This document shows positions 54,140 through 61,841 of a stretch of 64,000 bases of DNA, piece after piece. Source of the DNA: Trueperaceae bacterium (GTDB lineage Bacteria; Deinococcota; Deinococci; Deinococcales; Trueperaceae); assembly GCA_023954415.1 (NCBI GenBank), contig JAMLIB010000007.1, positions 62,001-126,000 of the forward strand, written 5' to 3'. The notes beneath the pieces are model-generated. The model was not told the DNA's origin, did not search any database, and saw only the letters and a program-made list of their open reading frames with translations. The position numbers and the translations under genes were made by a program. The number at the start of each line of letters is the position of its first letter. The first letter of the stretch is position 1.

Positions 54140-55565
54140 CGAGCGCTTCGCCTTCATGTCCTTGACAGAGCAGGCGGCGCTCATCCGCGCCGGCGAGCTG
54201 TCGCCCGTGGCCCTCGTCGAGCTCTACCTCGACCGCATCGCCCGCTACGACGACAAGATCAAGGCCTTCATCACGGTCTTTGCCGACTCCGCGCTCGAGA
54301 GGGCGCGCCTCGCTGAGCAGGAGATCAGGGCAGGGGACTACAAGGGCCCCCTCCACGGCATCCCCGTCGGCGTCAAGGACCAGATGCAGATCGAGGGGAA
54401 GCGCGTGACGGGCGGGTCGAAGATCTACGCCGACTCGATCTGCGAGCGCGACGCCACCGTGATCGCCAGGCTCAAGGCGGCCGGGGCCATCCTGCTCGGC
54501 ACCCTCAACACCCACGAGTTCCACATGGGCCCGACCATCAACTTCCCCTACGGCACACCACGCAACCCCTGGAACCTGGAGCGCAACCCGGGCGGTTCGT
54601 CCAGCGGCTCGGCCACGTCGCTGGCGACCGGGCTGGTCAGCGCGGCGCTCGGGGGCGACACGGGCGGCTCGATCAGGGGGCCGTCGACCGCCTGCGGCGT
54701 CGTGGGCTTCAAGCCGACCTGGTCGCGCGTCAGCCGCGACGGCGTCTTCCCGCTCGCCTGGACCCTCGACTGCGTCGGACCCCTCGCCCGGACCGTCGAG
54801 GACGTCGCCGTGGTCCTGCAGGTCATCGCCGGCCGCGATCCGCTCGACCCGACGACGAGCAGCGAGCCAGTCCCCGACTACTCGGCCGCCCTGACGAACA
54901 TCTCGTTGAAGGGGCTGCGCGTCGGCGTCGTCGAGGAGATGGTCAAGGACGACATCACGGGCCCGGATGCCATCGCGGCCGTGAACCGGGCGCTGGAGTT
55001 CTTCGAGTCGCAAGGCGCGGTCCTCTCGAGCGTGAGCCTGCCGCTGATGCGCGAGACGCGCTTCATCTCCCCGGGGCTTACGAAACCGGAGGCGGCCGCC
55101 TATCACAGGCGGAACCTCCTCGAACGCTACATGGACTTCGACTACAACACGCGCGTCAGCTCCATGGTGGGCGCCATCCTGCCCGCCGGCCTCGCCAACC
55201 TGGCTCAGCGCGCGAGGATCGTCATAGGCCAGCAGGTCCTCGACGCCCTCCAGGACGTCGACGTGCTGGTTGGGGCCGGCTCGGCCGGCGGCGCGGTGCC
55301 CATCGTCCCGCGCCCACCCATCAAGACCAAGCAGGAGGCGCTCGAGAAGATCTACGGCGTCGGCAAGGCCGCCGGTCAGTACACGCGCGTGTTCAGCCTG
55401 GCCGGCACGCCGGCGATGGTCGTGCCCGCCGGCTTCGACCACGAGGGCCTGCCCCTCAGCCTGCACATCGCGGGCAGGCTCTTCGACGAGGCGACCGTGC
55501 TGCGCGTCGGCAACGCCTTCCAGAAGGCGACCGACTGGCATGGGAGGCGGCCGCCCGTCGCGTGA
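54132..55565 (+). CDS. AtzE-type amidase-signature hydrolase, copy 2
   Basis: A 477-aa amidase with the triad K82 (GVKDQM), S157 (GGSSSGSA) and S180 (GDTGGSIR). It shares TLNTHEFHMGPTINFPYGTPRNPWNLERNPGG and LDCVGPLARTV with copy 1 at 17797. It ends with the usual AGTPAMVVPAGFDHEGLPLSLHIAGRLFDEA segment. Last gene of the set 5 operon, coupled to the small-subunit gene and followed by a strong terminator. The substrate is unknown. Confidence 0.9.
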   Translation: MLDERFAFMSLTEQAALIRAGELSPVALVELYLDRIARYDDKIKAFITVFADSALERARLAEQEIRAGDYKGPLHGIPVGVKDQMQIEGKRVTGGSKIYADSICERDATVIARLKAAGAILLGTLNTHEFHMGPTINFPYGTPRNPWNLERNPGGSSSGSATSLATGLVSAALGGDTGGSIRGPSTACGVVGFKPTWSRVSRDGVFPLAWTLDCVGPLARTVEDVAVVLQVIAGRDPLDPTTSSEPVPDYSAALTNISLKGLRVGVVEEMVKDDITGPDAIAAVNRALEFFESQGAVLSSVSLPLMRETRFISPGLTKPEAAAYHRRNLLERYMDFDYNTRVSSMVGAILPAGLANLAQRARIVIGQQVLDALQDVDVLVGAGSAGGAVPIVPRPPIKTKQEALEKIYGVGKAAGQYTRVFSLAGTPAMVVPAGFDHEGLPLSLHIAGRLFDEATVLRVGNAFQKATDWHGRRPPVA

Positions 55566-55619
55566 GGTAGAGGAGCAACGGGTGACGCGGCTCCTCATCC
55601 GACCGCCCTACTGAACGGT

Positions 55620-55652
55620 TTCGCCCGCGGCCGGTCCGGCGCCGCGGGCGAA
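55620..55652. terminator. bidirectional terminator closing the island
   Basis: TTCGCCCGCGGC (55620-55631) and GCCGCGGGCGAA (55641-55652) form a 12-bp stem with a 9-base loop between the amidase and the convergent beta-helix gene. Confidence 0.75.
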
Positions 55653-55698
55653 GTCATGTGTGTCGCTGCTGCCCCTCCACTCCGGGCCGCCGATCAGG

Positions 55699-56850
55699 TC
55701 ACGGCCTGCCGGGGGCGCCCCCGCGCCCGAAGCCCGGTCCGCCCGCACCCTGCGAGCTCTCGGTCGTCACGGTGGTCACCGCCGTGCCCGGATCGGAGGC
55801 GCCGTCGGCGTAGAGGCCGTCGCTGCCGTCCCCAGCGGGCGTGCCGCCGGAGTACACGGTGTAGGTGACGCCGTCCTGGAGGTCGGGCGAGCTGAAGATG
55901 AGTTGCCGGTAGCCGTTGGCCGGTGCGAAGGTCAGGAGGTCGTTGCCGGCCTCGTCGCGCACGACGATGAGGGTGCCGGCGGACTGGTTGGCGCCGTAGT
56001 CGACGACGATGCTCTCCTGGGCGGAGGCGGTGGCGAGGGAGCCCATCATCGTGCTGCCCGTCGCCACTACCAGGCCGCCGTCGATGGTGACGTCGCCGTC
56101 GGCGTCGAGGCCGCTGTTGGCGTCCACGAGGGCAGCCTGGGTGACGACCACGCCGCCCGTGATCGTTATGGTCCCGTTCGAGTCGATGCCGTCGCCCGAC
56201 TCGGTCGCGACGTACACGTAGCCGCCGCTGACGGTGATGCGGCTCACGCCGTCCTGGTTCGCGTTGATGCCGTCCTCGGTCGCGAAGATCCTGATGGTGC
56301 CGCCCTGGATGTCGATGTGCGACGTGCTCGAGATCCCTTCGTAGACCGCGTGCACGTCGAGGGCGCCGTCACCGTCGATCACGAGGGGTGCGTCGCTGTA
56401 GAGGGCCGCGTCGTACTCGCTCTCGCCCCCGTCGGTGATGGTATTGGCGGACCCGGAGGCGAGGGTGACGGTCGCCGACTCGGCGGCGGCGACGTAGATG
56501 GCCGGGCCTTCCGGGTTGGTGACGTCGACGCCGCTCAGGACGAGCGTGACGCCGGCACCGGCGGCGTCGACGGTGACCGAGCCGTCGCTGCTCTGGCCCG
56601 AGATCACGTAGGTGCCGCCGGCCGTGATGGTCACGTGTCCGGCGCTCGCCACGGCGCCTTCCCCCGCTACCGTCGCCTGGTCGGCGAACGTGATGGTGGC
56701 GCCCGCCGACGGCTGCGCCATGGCCGGCAACGTGGCGCAGGCGGCGAGCAGGGTGAGGATCGGTGCCGTGAACAGCTTGGCCAGCCTGGCGAAGGGGCGC
56801 GTAACGCTTGGAGCCGGGCCGCTGGTGGTGGTTCCGTCGAGGTTCGTCAT
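55699..56850 (-). CDS. exported beta-helix protein of the Cthe_2159-like carbohydrate-binding type
   Basis: A 383-aa exported protein. A hydrophobic signal (LFTAPILTLLAACATLPAMA) contains a possible lipobox (LLAAC). The body repeats short strands with G-x-V-T-I-T-A/S-G-G patterns and many Asp-Gly-Ile-x-x-Asn turns (TEDGINANQDG, ESGDGIDSNG, NSGLDADG), matching the family represented by Cthe_2159, a polygalacturonic-acid/cellulose-binding beta-helix that uses Ca ions. The C-terminus is Gly-rich (GGPGFGRGGAPGRP). Function here is unproven. Monocistronic as far as can be seen. Confidence 0.75.
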   Translation of the reverse strand: MTNLDGTTTSGPAPSVTRPFARLAKLFTAPILTLLAACATLPAMAQPSAGATITFADQATVAGEGAVASAGHVTITAGGTYVISGQSSDGSVTVDAAGAGVTLVLSGVDVTNPEGPAIYVAAAESATVTLASGSANTITDGGESEYDAALYSDAPLVIDGDGALDVHAVYEGISSTSHIDIQGGTIRIFATEDGINANQDGVSRITVSGGYVYVATESGDGIDSNGTITITGGVVVTQAALVDANSGLDADGDVTIDGGLVVATGSTMMGSLATASAQESIVVDYGANQSAGTLIVVRDEAGNDLLTFAPANGYRQLIFSSPDLQDGVTYTVYSGGTPAGDGSDGLYADGASDPGTAVTTVTTESSQGAGGPGFGRGGAPGRP

Positions 56851-56981
56851 GGTCTTCCCTCCTGGTGGCGCGCCTCATGTGTCCGTGCCGTCGCGCCTAC
56901 GCCTGTGAGGCTAGCGGCCCGCGGTTCAGGTCCGGTTTTGGGTTCGTTTGCATCTCGTTCAGGCGGGCCGTGCCCGGGACG

Positions 56982-57668
56982 TTACTGGGTGACCCTGCGG
57001 AGGGTCACGTATGAGGACGCGGTGAGGGCCGCCGCCAACACGAGGCCCCACGCCGACATGCCCAACACTCCTTGCGAGACGAGCCAGCCGACGACGGCGT
57101 CCCAAGCGCCGAAGCGGATCACCAGCAGAGCGGCGGCGACCACGGCCAGCGAGACGCCGACGAGCACCGTAAGGAGCACGACGGTGCCCCACCGCTTGAA
57201 GATGGCGGCGCACCAGTACCCGCTCAGGAAGCAGAGCATGGCGAGCGTGAAGTAGCTGGCCAGCGCGGCCAGCGGCGCGTCGCCGTCCAGGCCAGGCAAG
57301 GCGAAGAAGCCACTCATGCCCCAGCCGCCGGTGGCCTTCTCGAGCAGCGCGATGGCCAGGTAGATCAGGGCGAGCATGCCGGACGTGAGCGCGGCGGTCA
57401 TGACGGTGCCGAGGTGGAAGTCGCGCCTCGTCACGCCGAGGGCCTGGGAGAACGGGAACGAGAGGGTCAGGGCCTGGATGCCGACGACGACGAACGCCCA
57501 GAGCGGGGCGGCCGTGGCCCCGATCGCGTGCTTCGGGCCGCCGTACGGCACGAGTAGGAAGACGAGGAACGCGATCAGGACGGCGCCCCCCAGGACGATG
57601 AGCGGAAGGACGACGTACGCTTGACGGTTTACGAGCTGAAGCCGCATCACGTTGCCTATGCGAGTCAC
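56982..57668 (-). CDS. ABC-2 type membrane subunit of a GntR/YtrA-style operon
   Basis: A 228-aa membrane protein with about six hydrophobic segments (for example AYVVLPLIVLGGAVLIAFLVFLLV and WAFVVVGIQALTLSFPFSQALGVTRRDF). GVTRRDF is common in ABC-2 permeases controlled by GntR/YtrA regulators. It overlaps the ATPase gene by 4 bases. Role in export or envelope stress is inferred from the operon type. Confidence 0.8.
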   Translation of the reverse strand: MTRIGNVMRLQLVNRQAYVVLPLIVLGGAVLIAFLVFLLVPYGGPKHAIGATAAPLWAFVVVGIQALTLSFPFSQALGVTRRDFHLGTVMTAALTSGMLALIYLAIALLEKATGGWGMSGFFALPGLDGDAPLAALASYFTLAMLCFLSGYWCAAIFKRWGTVVLLTVLVGVSLAVVAAALLVIRFGAWDAVVGWLVSQGVLGMSAWGLVLAAALTASSYVTLRRVTQ

Positions 57669-58624
57669 CTTGCGCCTCCTTCGTGCGCGCGGACGACGCT
57701 CTCGTCGCCCAGGCGTGAGCCGGCCACCGTGCCTACGCCGTCGGCGGCCTGGTCCAGGCCACCGCCCGCACTGCTGACGATGAGCTGCTGCAGCGAGACG
57801 GGCGTCACCTCTATGCCGGAGCGCGCCAGCCGCGCCCTGTCCGCTTCCGACACCCGGCCCTTCACGACGGCGGACGTGACGTTGCCGAGGCTCTGCCGCC
57901 GCAGCACCTCACGACCGGCGGCGAAGGCCGCCACCGCCGACGCGTCGCCGACGACCGAGACCGCCAGGCCGCGCACGTCGTCCGCTGCCGCGTCCATGAC
58001 GACGCGACCCTTGTCGAGCACGATCACGCGTTCGAGCAGGTTGGCGACCTCGTCGATGAGGTGCGACGAGAGCACGATGGTCCGCGGGTGGTCGGAGTAG
58101 TCCTCCAGCAGGCGGTCGTAGAAGACCTGCCGCGCCACGGCGTCGAGGCCGAGGTAGGGCTCGTCGAAGAACGTGACGTCGGGGCGTGCCGCCATGGCGA
58201 TGATGATCCCGACGGCGGAGAGCTGCCCGCGCGACAGCTTCTTGATGAGGCGGTCGGTGGGGAGCTGGAAGTCCGCGGCCAGGCGCTCGGCGAGGTGCTG
58301 GTCCCAGTTCGGGTAGAAGTAGCTCGCGGCGCGGAACGCGTGCACCGGCTTGAAGTTGTCGGGGTACTTCTGGTTCTCCCGCACGAAGCAGAGGCGCCCC
58401 AACACGCGGGCGTTCTCGTAGGGGGCCTCGCCGAACACCCTGACGGTGCCCGAGGTCGGGAAGTTCTGAGCGGTGAGGATGGACATGAGGGTGGTCTTGC
58501 CGGCCCCGTTGCGACCGAGGAGGCCGTGGACGGTGTTCTCGGCGAGGGAGAGGCTCACGTCGTCCAGGGCCGTGGCCGCTCCGTACCGCTTGGTGAGGTG
58601 TTCTACCTCGATCACGCTCGTCAT
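57665..58624 (-). CDS. ABC transporter ATPase of the YtrB type
   Basis: A 319-aa ATPase: Walker A GRNGAGKTT near residue 38, signature LSRGQLSAVG (a variant of LSGGQ), Walker B VTFFDEPYLGLD, and switch His in SSHLIDEV. The variant signature and LGLDAVARQVFYDRL are typical of YtrB/BcrA-like ATPases paired with YtrA-type GntR repressors. The middle gene of a three-gene operon with 4-nt overlaps on both sides. Confidence 0.9.
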   Translation of the reverse strand: MTSVIEVEHLTKRYGAATALDDVSLSLAENTVHGLLGRNGAGKTTLMSILTAQNFPTSGTVRVFGEAPYENARVLGRLCFVRENQKYPDNFKPVHAFRAASYFYPNWDQHLAERLAADFQLPTDRLIKKLSRGQLSAVGIIIAMAARPDVTFFDEPYLGLDAVARQVFYDRLLEDYSDHPRTIVLSSHLIDEVANLLERVIVLDKGRVVMDAAADDVRGLAVSVVGDASAVAAFAAGREVLRRQSLGNVTSAVVKGRVSEADRARLARSGIEVTPVSLQQLIVSSAGGGLDQAADGVGTVAGSRLGDESVVRAHEGGAR

Positions 58625-58992
58625 GCCTTGGTCCTTTCGGTGAACCGCTCTCTCAGCAGCTGGGTGAGCTCGTCGACGTCCAGGCCGAGCTTGCGCGCTT
58701 CGGCCGCCAGGGGGTCCAGGTAGTTGGAGGCGAACGCCGCGCGGCGCTCTGCGATCAGTGCGCGCCTGGCGCCGGGCGCCACGAACATGCCGATGCCCCT
58801 GCGCTTGTGGAGCACCCCCTTGTCGACCAGGAGGGAGATGCCCTTGGCGGCAGTCGCGGGGTTGATGCGGTAGAAGGCCGCCAGCTCGTTGGTCGACGGC
58901 GCCTGGGAGTCCTCGGCCAGGCTGCCGTCCACGATCGAGTCCTCGACGCGCTCGGCTATCTGGAGGAAGAGGGCTTTGCTGTCGTCGACCAC
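58621..58992 (-). CDS. YtrA-subfamily GntR repressor
   Basis: A 123-aa regulator with a GntR winged helix (FLQIAERVEDSIVDGSLAEDSQAPSTNELAAFYRINPATAAKGISLLVDKGVLHKRRGIGMFV) and a short C-terminal dimerisation helix pair, the YtrA layout. These repressors control their own ABC operon and usually respond to cell-wall-active agents. A clustered inverted repeat lies directly upstream at 59006-59035. Confidence 0.92.
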   Translation of the reverse strand: MVDDSKALFLQIAERVEDSIVDGSLAEDSQAPSTNELAAFYRINPATAAKGISLLVDKGVLHKRRGIGMFVAPGARRALIAERRAAFASNYLDPLAAEARKLGLDVDELTQLLRERFTERTKA

Positions 58993-59005
58993 GGTGGTCC
59001 TTCCT

Positions 59006-59054
59006 AGTGGTTGGTTACTCCACTAGGTAACCACTTAAGCGATGATCCTGTCAA
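59006..59054 (-). promoter_or_regulatory. promoter and YtrA-type operator of the GntR-ABC operon
   Basis: AGTGGTT (59006-59012) and AACCACT (59029-59035) form one inverted repeat. GGTTAC (59013-59018) and GTAACC (59027-59032) form a second, interleaved one. On the minus strand TTGACA (59054-59049) and TTACCT (59030-59025) with an 18-base spacer are the probable promoter, its -10 buried in the repeat. Confidence 0.65.
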
Positions 59055-59064
59055 GCGGCGGCGC

Positions 59065-60396
59065 TCACCGTCCGAAGAGCGCGTCGCTGAAGAGCACAGT
59101 ATCCACGTCGGCTACGCGCAGGTAGCCGAAGATGGAGGCCAGGTCCTCGGCCGCGTAGTAGGTGTCGTACCCGGACCCGGAGGGAGCGACCTGGTGGAAC
59201 ACGAGGACCAGCCAGGCGCGCTCCCGCGCGGCGCGGTCGATGAGGGCCTTGACGACGCCGGGACCGTCGCCCGGGACCACGCTGATGGCCCGCACGCGGT
59301 AAGGGTCGGCCGGCGGGAACGTCTCGAGGCCCTGCGTGCGCATGATCGTCCGCCCGGCCGCGAAGTAGCCCCTGACCTGCTCGAGCGAGGCGTCGTCGAA
59401 CCCTCCGTATGGGTACGCGATCACGTCGGCCCCGTGGCGGAAGCCGTTGGCGAGCAGCCACCCCTTCACCCCGGCCAGCTCGAGGTCGAGGTCCTTTGGC
59501 GACAGCGTGTCGAAGCCGCCCTCCTCGAGGGGGGTCGTGTGGTGGGCGATGACCTCCCAACCACCGAAGCGCTCCGCCACGCGGAGCTGCTCGACCGTCA
59601 TGAAGCTCGGCTCGCCGACCAGGTCGACGATGGCGGCGATGCTGGCGGGCACGCCGAGGCGCCTGGCCAGCGGTAACGCGTAGTAGAAGACGCCGTCGCG
59701 CGCGTCGTCGAAGACGATCGAGACGAGGCCGCGTGCAGGCGCCGCCACGGCCTCGAGGGCCGCGTACCAGACCGTCACCGGGCCGGCCCCCGAGTCGCGC
59801 AGGCTCAACTGGATGTCGGTCACCTGGCCGAGGTCGATGGTCGGGGGCCCGCCGGCCACCGTCGTGCCGAGGTTCGCCGTGATGGTGAACCACTCGTCGT
59901 CCTCCGCGTACGTCTCTTCGGAGGGTCGTTGGCCACCGAGCACGGGGAAGGCGTCGTACGTCTCGAAGCCGTCCGTGCTCAGGTAGACGAGCAGGTAGTC
60001 GAGCGCGGCAACGCCGCGCAGCTTGAGGTCGAGCCGCAGGAAGGCGCCGCCGAGATCGAACGGGCCGACGTTGGTGGCTCGCAGGTTCACTTGCTTGCCG
60101 TCGCCGTCCGTGGTCGCCCTGAGGGAGCGGGTGCCTATGAGCACGTCGTCGAGGACGGACTCGGCGCTCCCGGCCGTGCTCTGCTTGACGAAGGCGGTGT
60201 CGTACTGGAAGAGGTCGAGCACGGCTCCCTCCGGGCGCGCCGGCACGGCGATGGGGCGCAGGGCGGCGGAGGCCTGAGGCGGGGGCGGGCCGGCGGACGC
60301 GGCGTCCTGCGCGACCGCGCATGCGCCTAGCGCTAGGGCGGCGGCGGCGACCACCGGCCGGAGGGTGTAACGGACGGCGCGGTCCAAGGAGGTCAC
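59065..60396 (-). CDS. polysaccharide-deacetylase-like exported protein with N-terminal carbohydrate-binding-like domain
   Basis: A 443-aa protein starting at GTG 60396 (AAGGAGG is absent from its own strand; the start overlaps the upstream stop by 4 bases). The signal segment RPVVAAAALALGACA has a possible lipobox. Residues about 45-200 form a beta-rich domain (LGGAFLRLDLKLRGVAALDYLLVYLS). The C-terminal NodB-like part has LVSIVFDDARDG (motif 1), VIAHHTTPLEE (motif 2, second His position changed), VIAYPYGGFDD (motif 3) and LVLVFHQV (motif 5). The altered metal His makes deacetylase activity uncertain. Co-transcribed with the SufR-like regulator. Confidence 0.8.
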   Translation of the reverse strand: MTSLDRAVRYTLRPVVAAAALALGACAVAQDAASAGPPPPQASAALRPIAVPARPEGAVLDLFQYDTAFVKQSTAGSAESVLDDVLIGTRSLRATTDGDGKQVNLRATNVGPFDLGGAFLRLDLKLRGVAALDYLLVYLSTDGFETYDAFPVLGGQRPSEETYAEDDEWFTITANLGTTVAGGPPTIDLGQVTDIQLSLRDSGAGPVTVWYAALEAVAAPARGLVSIVFDDARDGVFYYALPLARRLGVPASIAAIVDLVGEPSFMTVEQLRVAERFGGWEVIAHHTTPLEEGGFDTLSPKDLDLELAGVKGWLLANGFRHGADVIAYPYGGFDDASLEQVRGYFAAGRTIMRTQGLETFPPADPYRVRAISVVPGDGPGVVKALIDRAARERAWLVLVFHQVAPSGSGYDTYYAAEDLASIFGYLRVADVDTVLFSDALFGR

Positions 60397-61034
60397 GGCT
60401 CTCCCCCGGCGCGGTCGGCGAAGACACAGCTCCGCTGGCCCTCGGCCATGCAGGAGGTGAGGCGCACCTCGGTCCCGAGCAGCCGGGAGAGCAGGCGCTC
60501 GTCGAAACGGCAGACCGCGCGCGTCTCCTTGGCGACCAGGTGGTACACGCAGTTGATCGCCTCGACCGACCGGCCGTCGCCCGCCAGGCGCGCATGGTAG
60601 CCGAGCTCGCTCAGCTTCTCGATCACCGCGGTCCTGCGGGCCGCCGGCTCGAGACCGGCGACGGCGGCCAGCCAGCGCTCGGCCAGGTCGTCGGCCATCG
60701 CCATGAGGACGTCCTCGGCCGTCTCGTCGCCTACCGACTTGCGCAGCGCCTGCAGCATGCTCGACGACAACAGGTCGTAGCGACGCGGGAACGACTCGCG
60801 GCCGAGCTCGGTGAGGCCGTAGGTGCGGCTGGGCCTGCGGCCGCTGGGGCGGAGGCCGTTGGGCGCCACGAGCCCGTCGCGCTCCAAGAACGCGACCTGC
60901 TGGCGCACGGCGGTCCTCGTCACCCCGAGCCTGAGGGCCAGCTCGTCGAGCGCCAAGCCCTCCGGCTTGGCGGCCAGGAGCTCGTCGAGGAGCGCTTCCC
61001 GTGTCGTCTTCGGAGCGGAAGTTCCGCCAATGAT
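60393..61034 (-). CDS. SufR-like / COG2345 winged-helix regulator with four-Cys C-terminus; start unresolved
   Basis: An N-terminal winged helix (TREALLDELLAAKPEGLALDELALRLGVTRTAVRQQVAFLERDGLV) is followed by a helical domain. The C-terminus has Cys residues spaced C-x12-C-x19-C-x7-C (INCVYHLV to RSCVFAD). SufR-type regulators ligate an Fe-S cluster through C-terminal Cys residues, with different spacing. No ATG, GTG or TTG occurs in frame between the helix-turn-helix and about 61200, and the region 61130-61170 is an AT-rich promoter. The 61034 boundary is my estimate (ATC/ATT codons there); GTG 61202 or ATG 61256 are the nearest standard starts. Confidence 0.7.
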   Translation of the reverse strand: MIGGTSAPKTTREALLDELLAAKPEGLALDELALRLGVTRTAVRQQVAFLERDGLVAPNGLRPSGRRPSRTYGLTELGRESFPRRYDLLSSSMLQALRKSVGDETAEDVLMAMADDLAERWLAAVAGLEPAARRTAVIEKLSELGYHARLAGDGRSVEAINCVYHLVAKETRAVCRFDERLLSRLLGTEVRLTSCMAEGQRSCVFADRAGGEP

Positions 61035-61129
61035 GCCCTGGTACTGCGTCTCGCACCCACTTCCTCGAGCGGTCTCGCGTGCAACGGCGGTCTCGGGACA
61101 CTCTACCCGGTCCCCGAGCCCCGCTTGGT

Positions 61130-61170
61130 GGCCATAATAACAATTATGACTTGCATTATTGCCATCAAGG
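61130..61170. promoter_or_regulatory. AT-rich divergent promoter region
   Basis: This is the most AT-rich patch near the right end (repeated AATAAT/ATTATT elements). On the minus strand TTGATG and TAATTG with a 16-base spacer would serve the SufR-like gene. The plus-strand promoter for the gene at 61229 must also lie here, but its boxes are not clear. GCAATAATGCAAGTCATAAT-type near-symmetry suggests a regulator site. Confidence 0.45.
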
Positions 61171-61228
61171 AGTATCCTATGCGCGTCGGGATGAGGCCTC
61201 ACCCGTTCAAGCGCAGGAAAGGACCTCC

Positions 61229-61708
61229 ATGCACACCACCACGCACACGACCACACCTGTCACCTCGTTCCGGACCTGGCGGCTCCCTGTCGTCGCCCTC
61301 GCCGTCGCGCTCGCGGCGGCCGTCGCCCTCGCTCAGGACAGCGACCTGCTGCAGTCGCCTCCCCCGGCGCCGTACGTCGCCGTCTCGTCCATCCTTCCCC
61401 TGCCGGACTTCATACCCGGCGCCGGCGCGCTGTACATCGACCCCGCGGACGCCCCCGTCGGCCCGTGGCTCGCGTACGGCAAGGACGGCGACCTGGTCGA
61501 GGTCCTCTTCATGGTGCCCGTGAGCGAGATGCAGAAGGCGGCCAACTGGAGCGACCTCGCGGCCGGACTGCTCGCGCGGCTGGGCAAGGTCGTCGACCAT
61601 GTGGACATCTCGTACAACGGCGGTCACCCCGGCATGGCCGAACCTCACTACCACGTCAGGCTCGCGCTGGTCGACGCCAAGACGCAGGCGGAGCAGCTCG
61701 CGCAGTGA
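61229..61708 (+). CDS. exported protein with GHPGM-x3-HYHV motif (DUF5602/TTHB210-like, tentative)
   Basis: A 159-aa protein: signal peptide WRLPVVALAVALAAAVALA, then VSSILPLPDFIPGAGALYIDPADAPVGPWLAYGKDGDLVEVLFMVP, and near the C-terminus ISYNGGHPGMAEPHYHVRLALVD, a His-rich strand that could bind metal. The GH-P-x-PH-H pattern recalls DUF5602, described from Thermus TTHB210, but the match is only by motif. AGGAAAGG precedes the ATG. Divergent from the SufR-like regulator and possibly controlled by it. Confidence 0.65.
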   Translation: MHTTTHTTTPVTSFRTWRLPVVALAVALAAAVALAQDSDLLQSPPPAPYVAVSSILPLPDFIPGAGALYIDPADAPVGPWLAYGKDGDLVEVLFMVPVSEMQKAANWSDLAAGLLARLGKVVDHVDISYNGGHPGMAEPHYHVRLALVDAKTQAEQLAQ

Positions 61709-61766
61709 CCGCCGAGCAGCGCCATGGGCGCTGTGACGGCCCTACGCCAGTAGTCTGAAGCGAACA

Positions 61767-61806
61767 GCGAGGGAAGGCCCGAGCGTCTCGGCGGGCCCTC
61801 CCTCGC
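61767..61806. terminator. bidirectional terminator
   Basis: GCGAGGGAAGGCCCG (61767-61781) pairs with CGGGCCCTCCCTCGC (61792-61806) with one mismatch and a 10-base loop, between convergent genes at 61229 and 61842. Confidence 0.75.
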
Positions 61807-61841
61807 GCCGCGCGGTCGGGGTCTCGCGCGCGGCAGGAGCG

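Noticed and set aside
6642-55565. Assignment of the AtzG/AtzE-like pairs to cyanuric acid degradation
   Set aside because: No cyanuric acid hydrolase (AtzD), allophanate hydrolase or AtzF is present in the window. The pairs are coupled to peptide-type importers.
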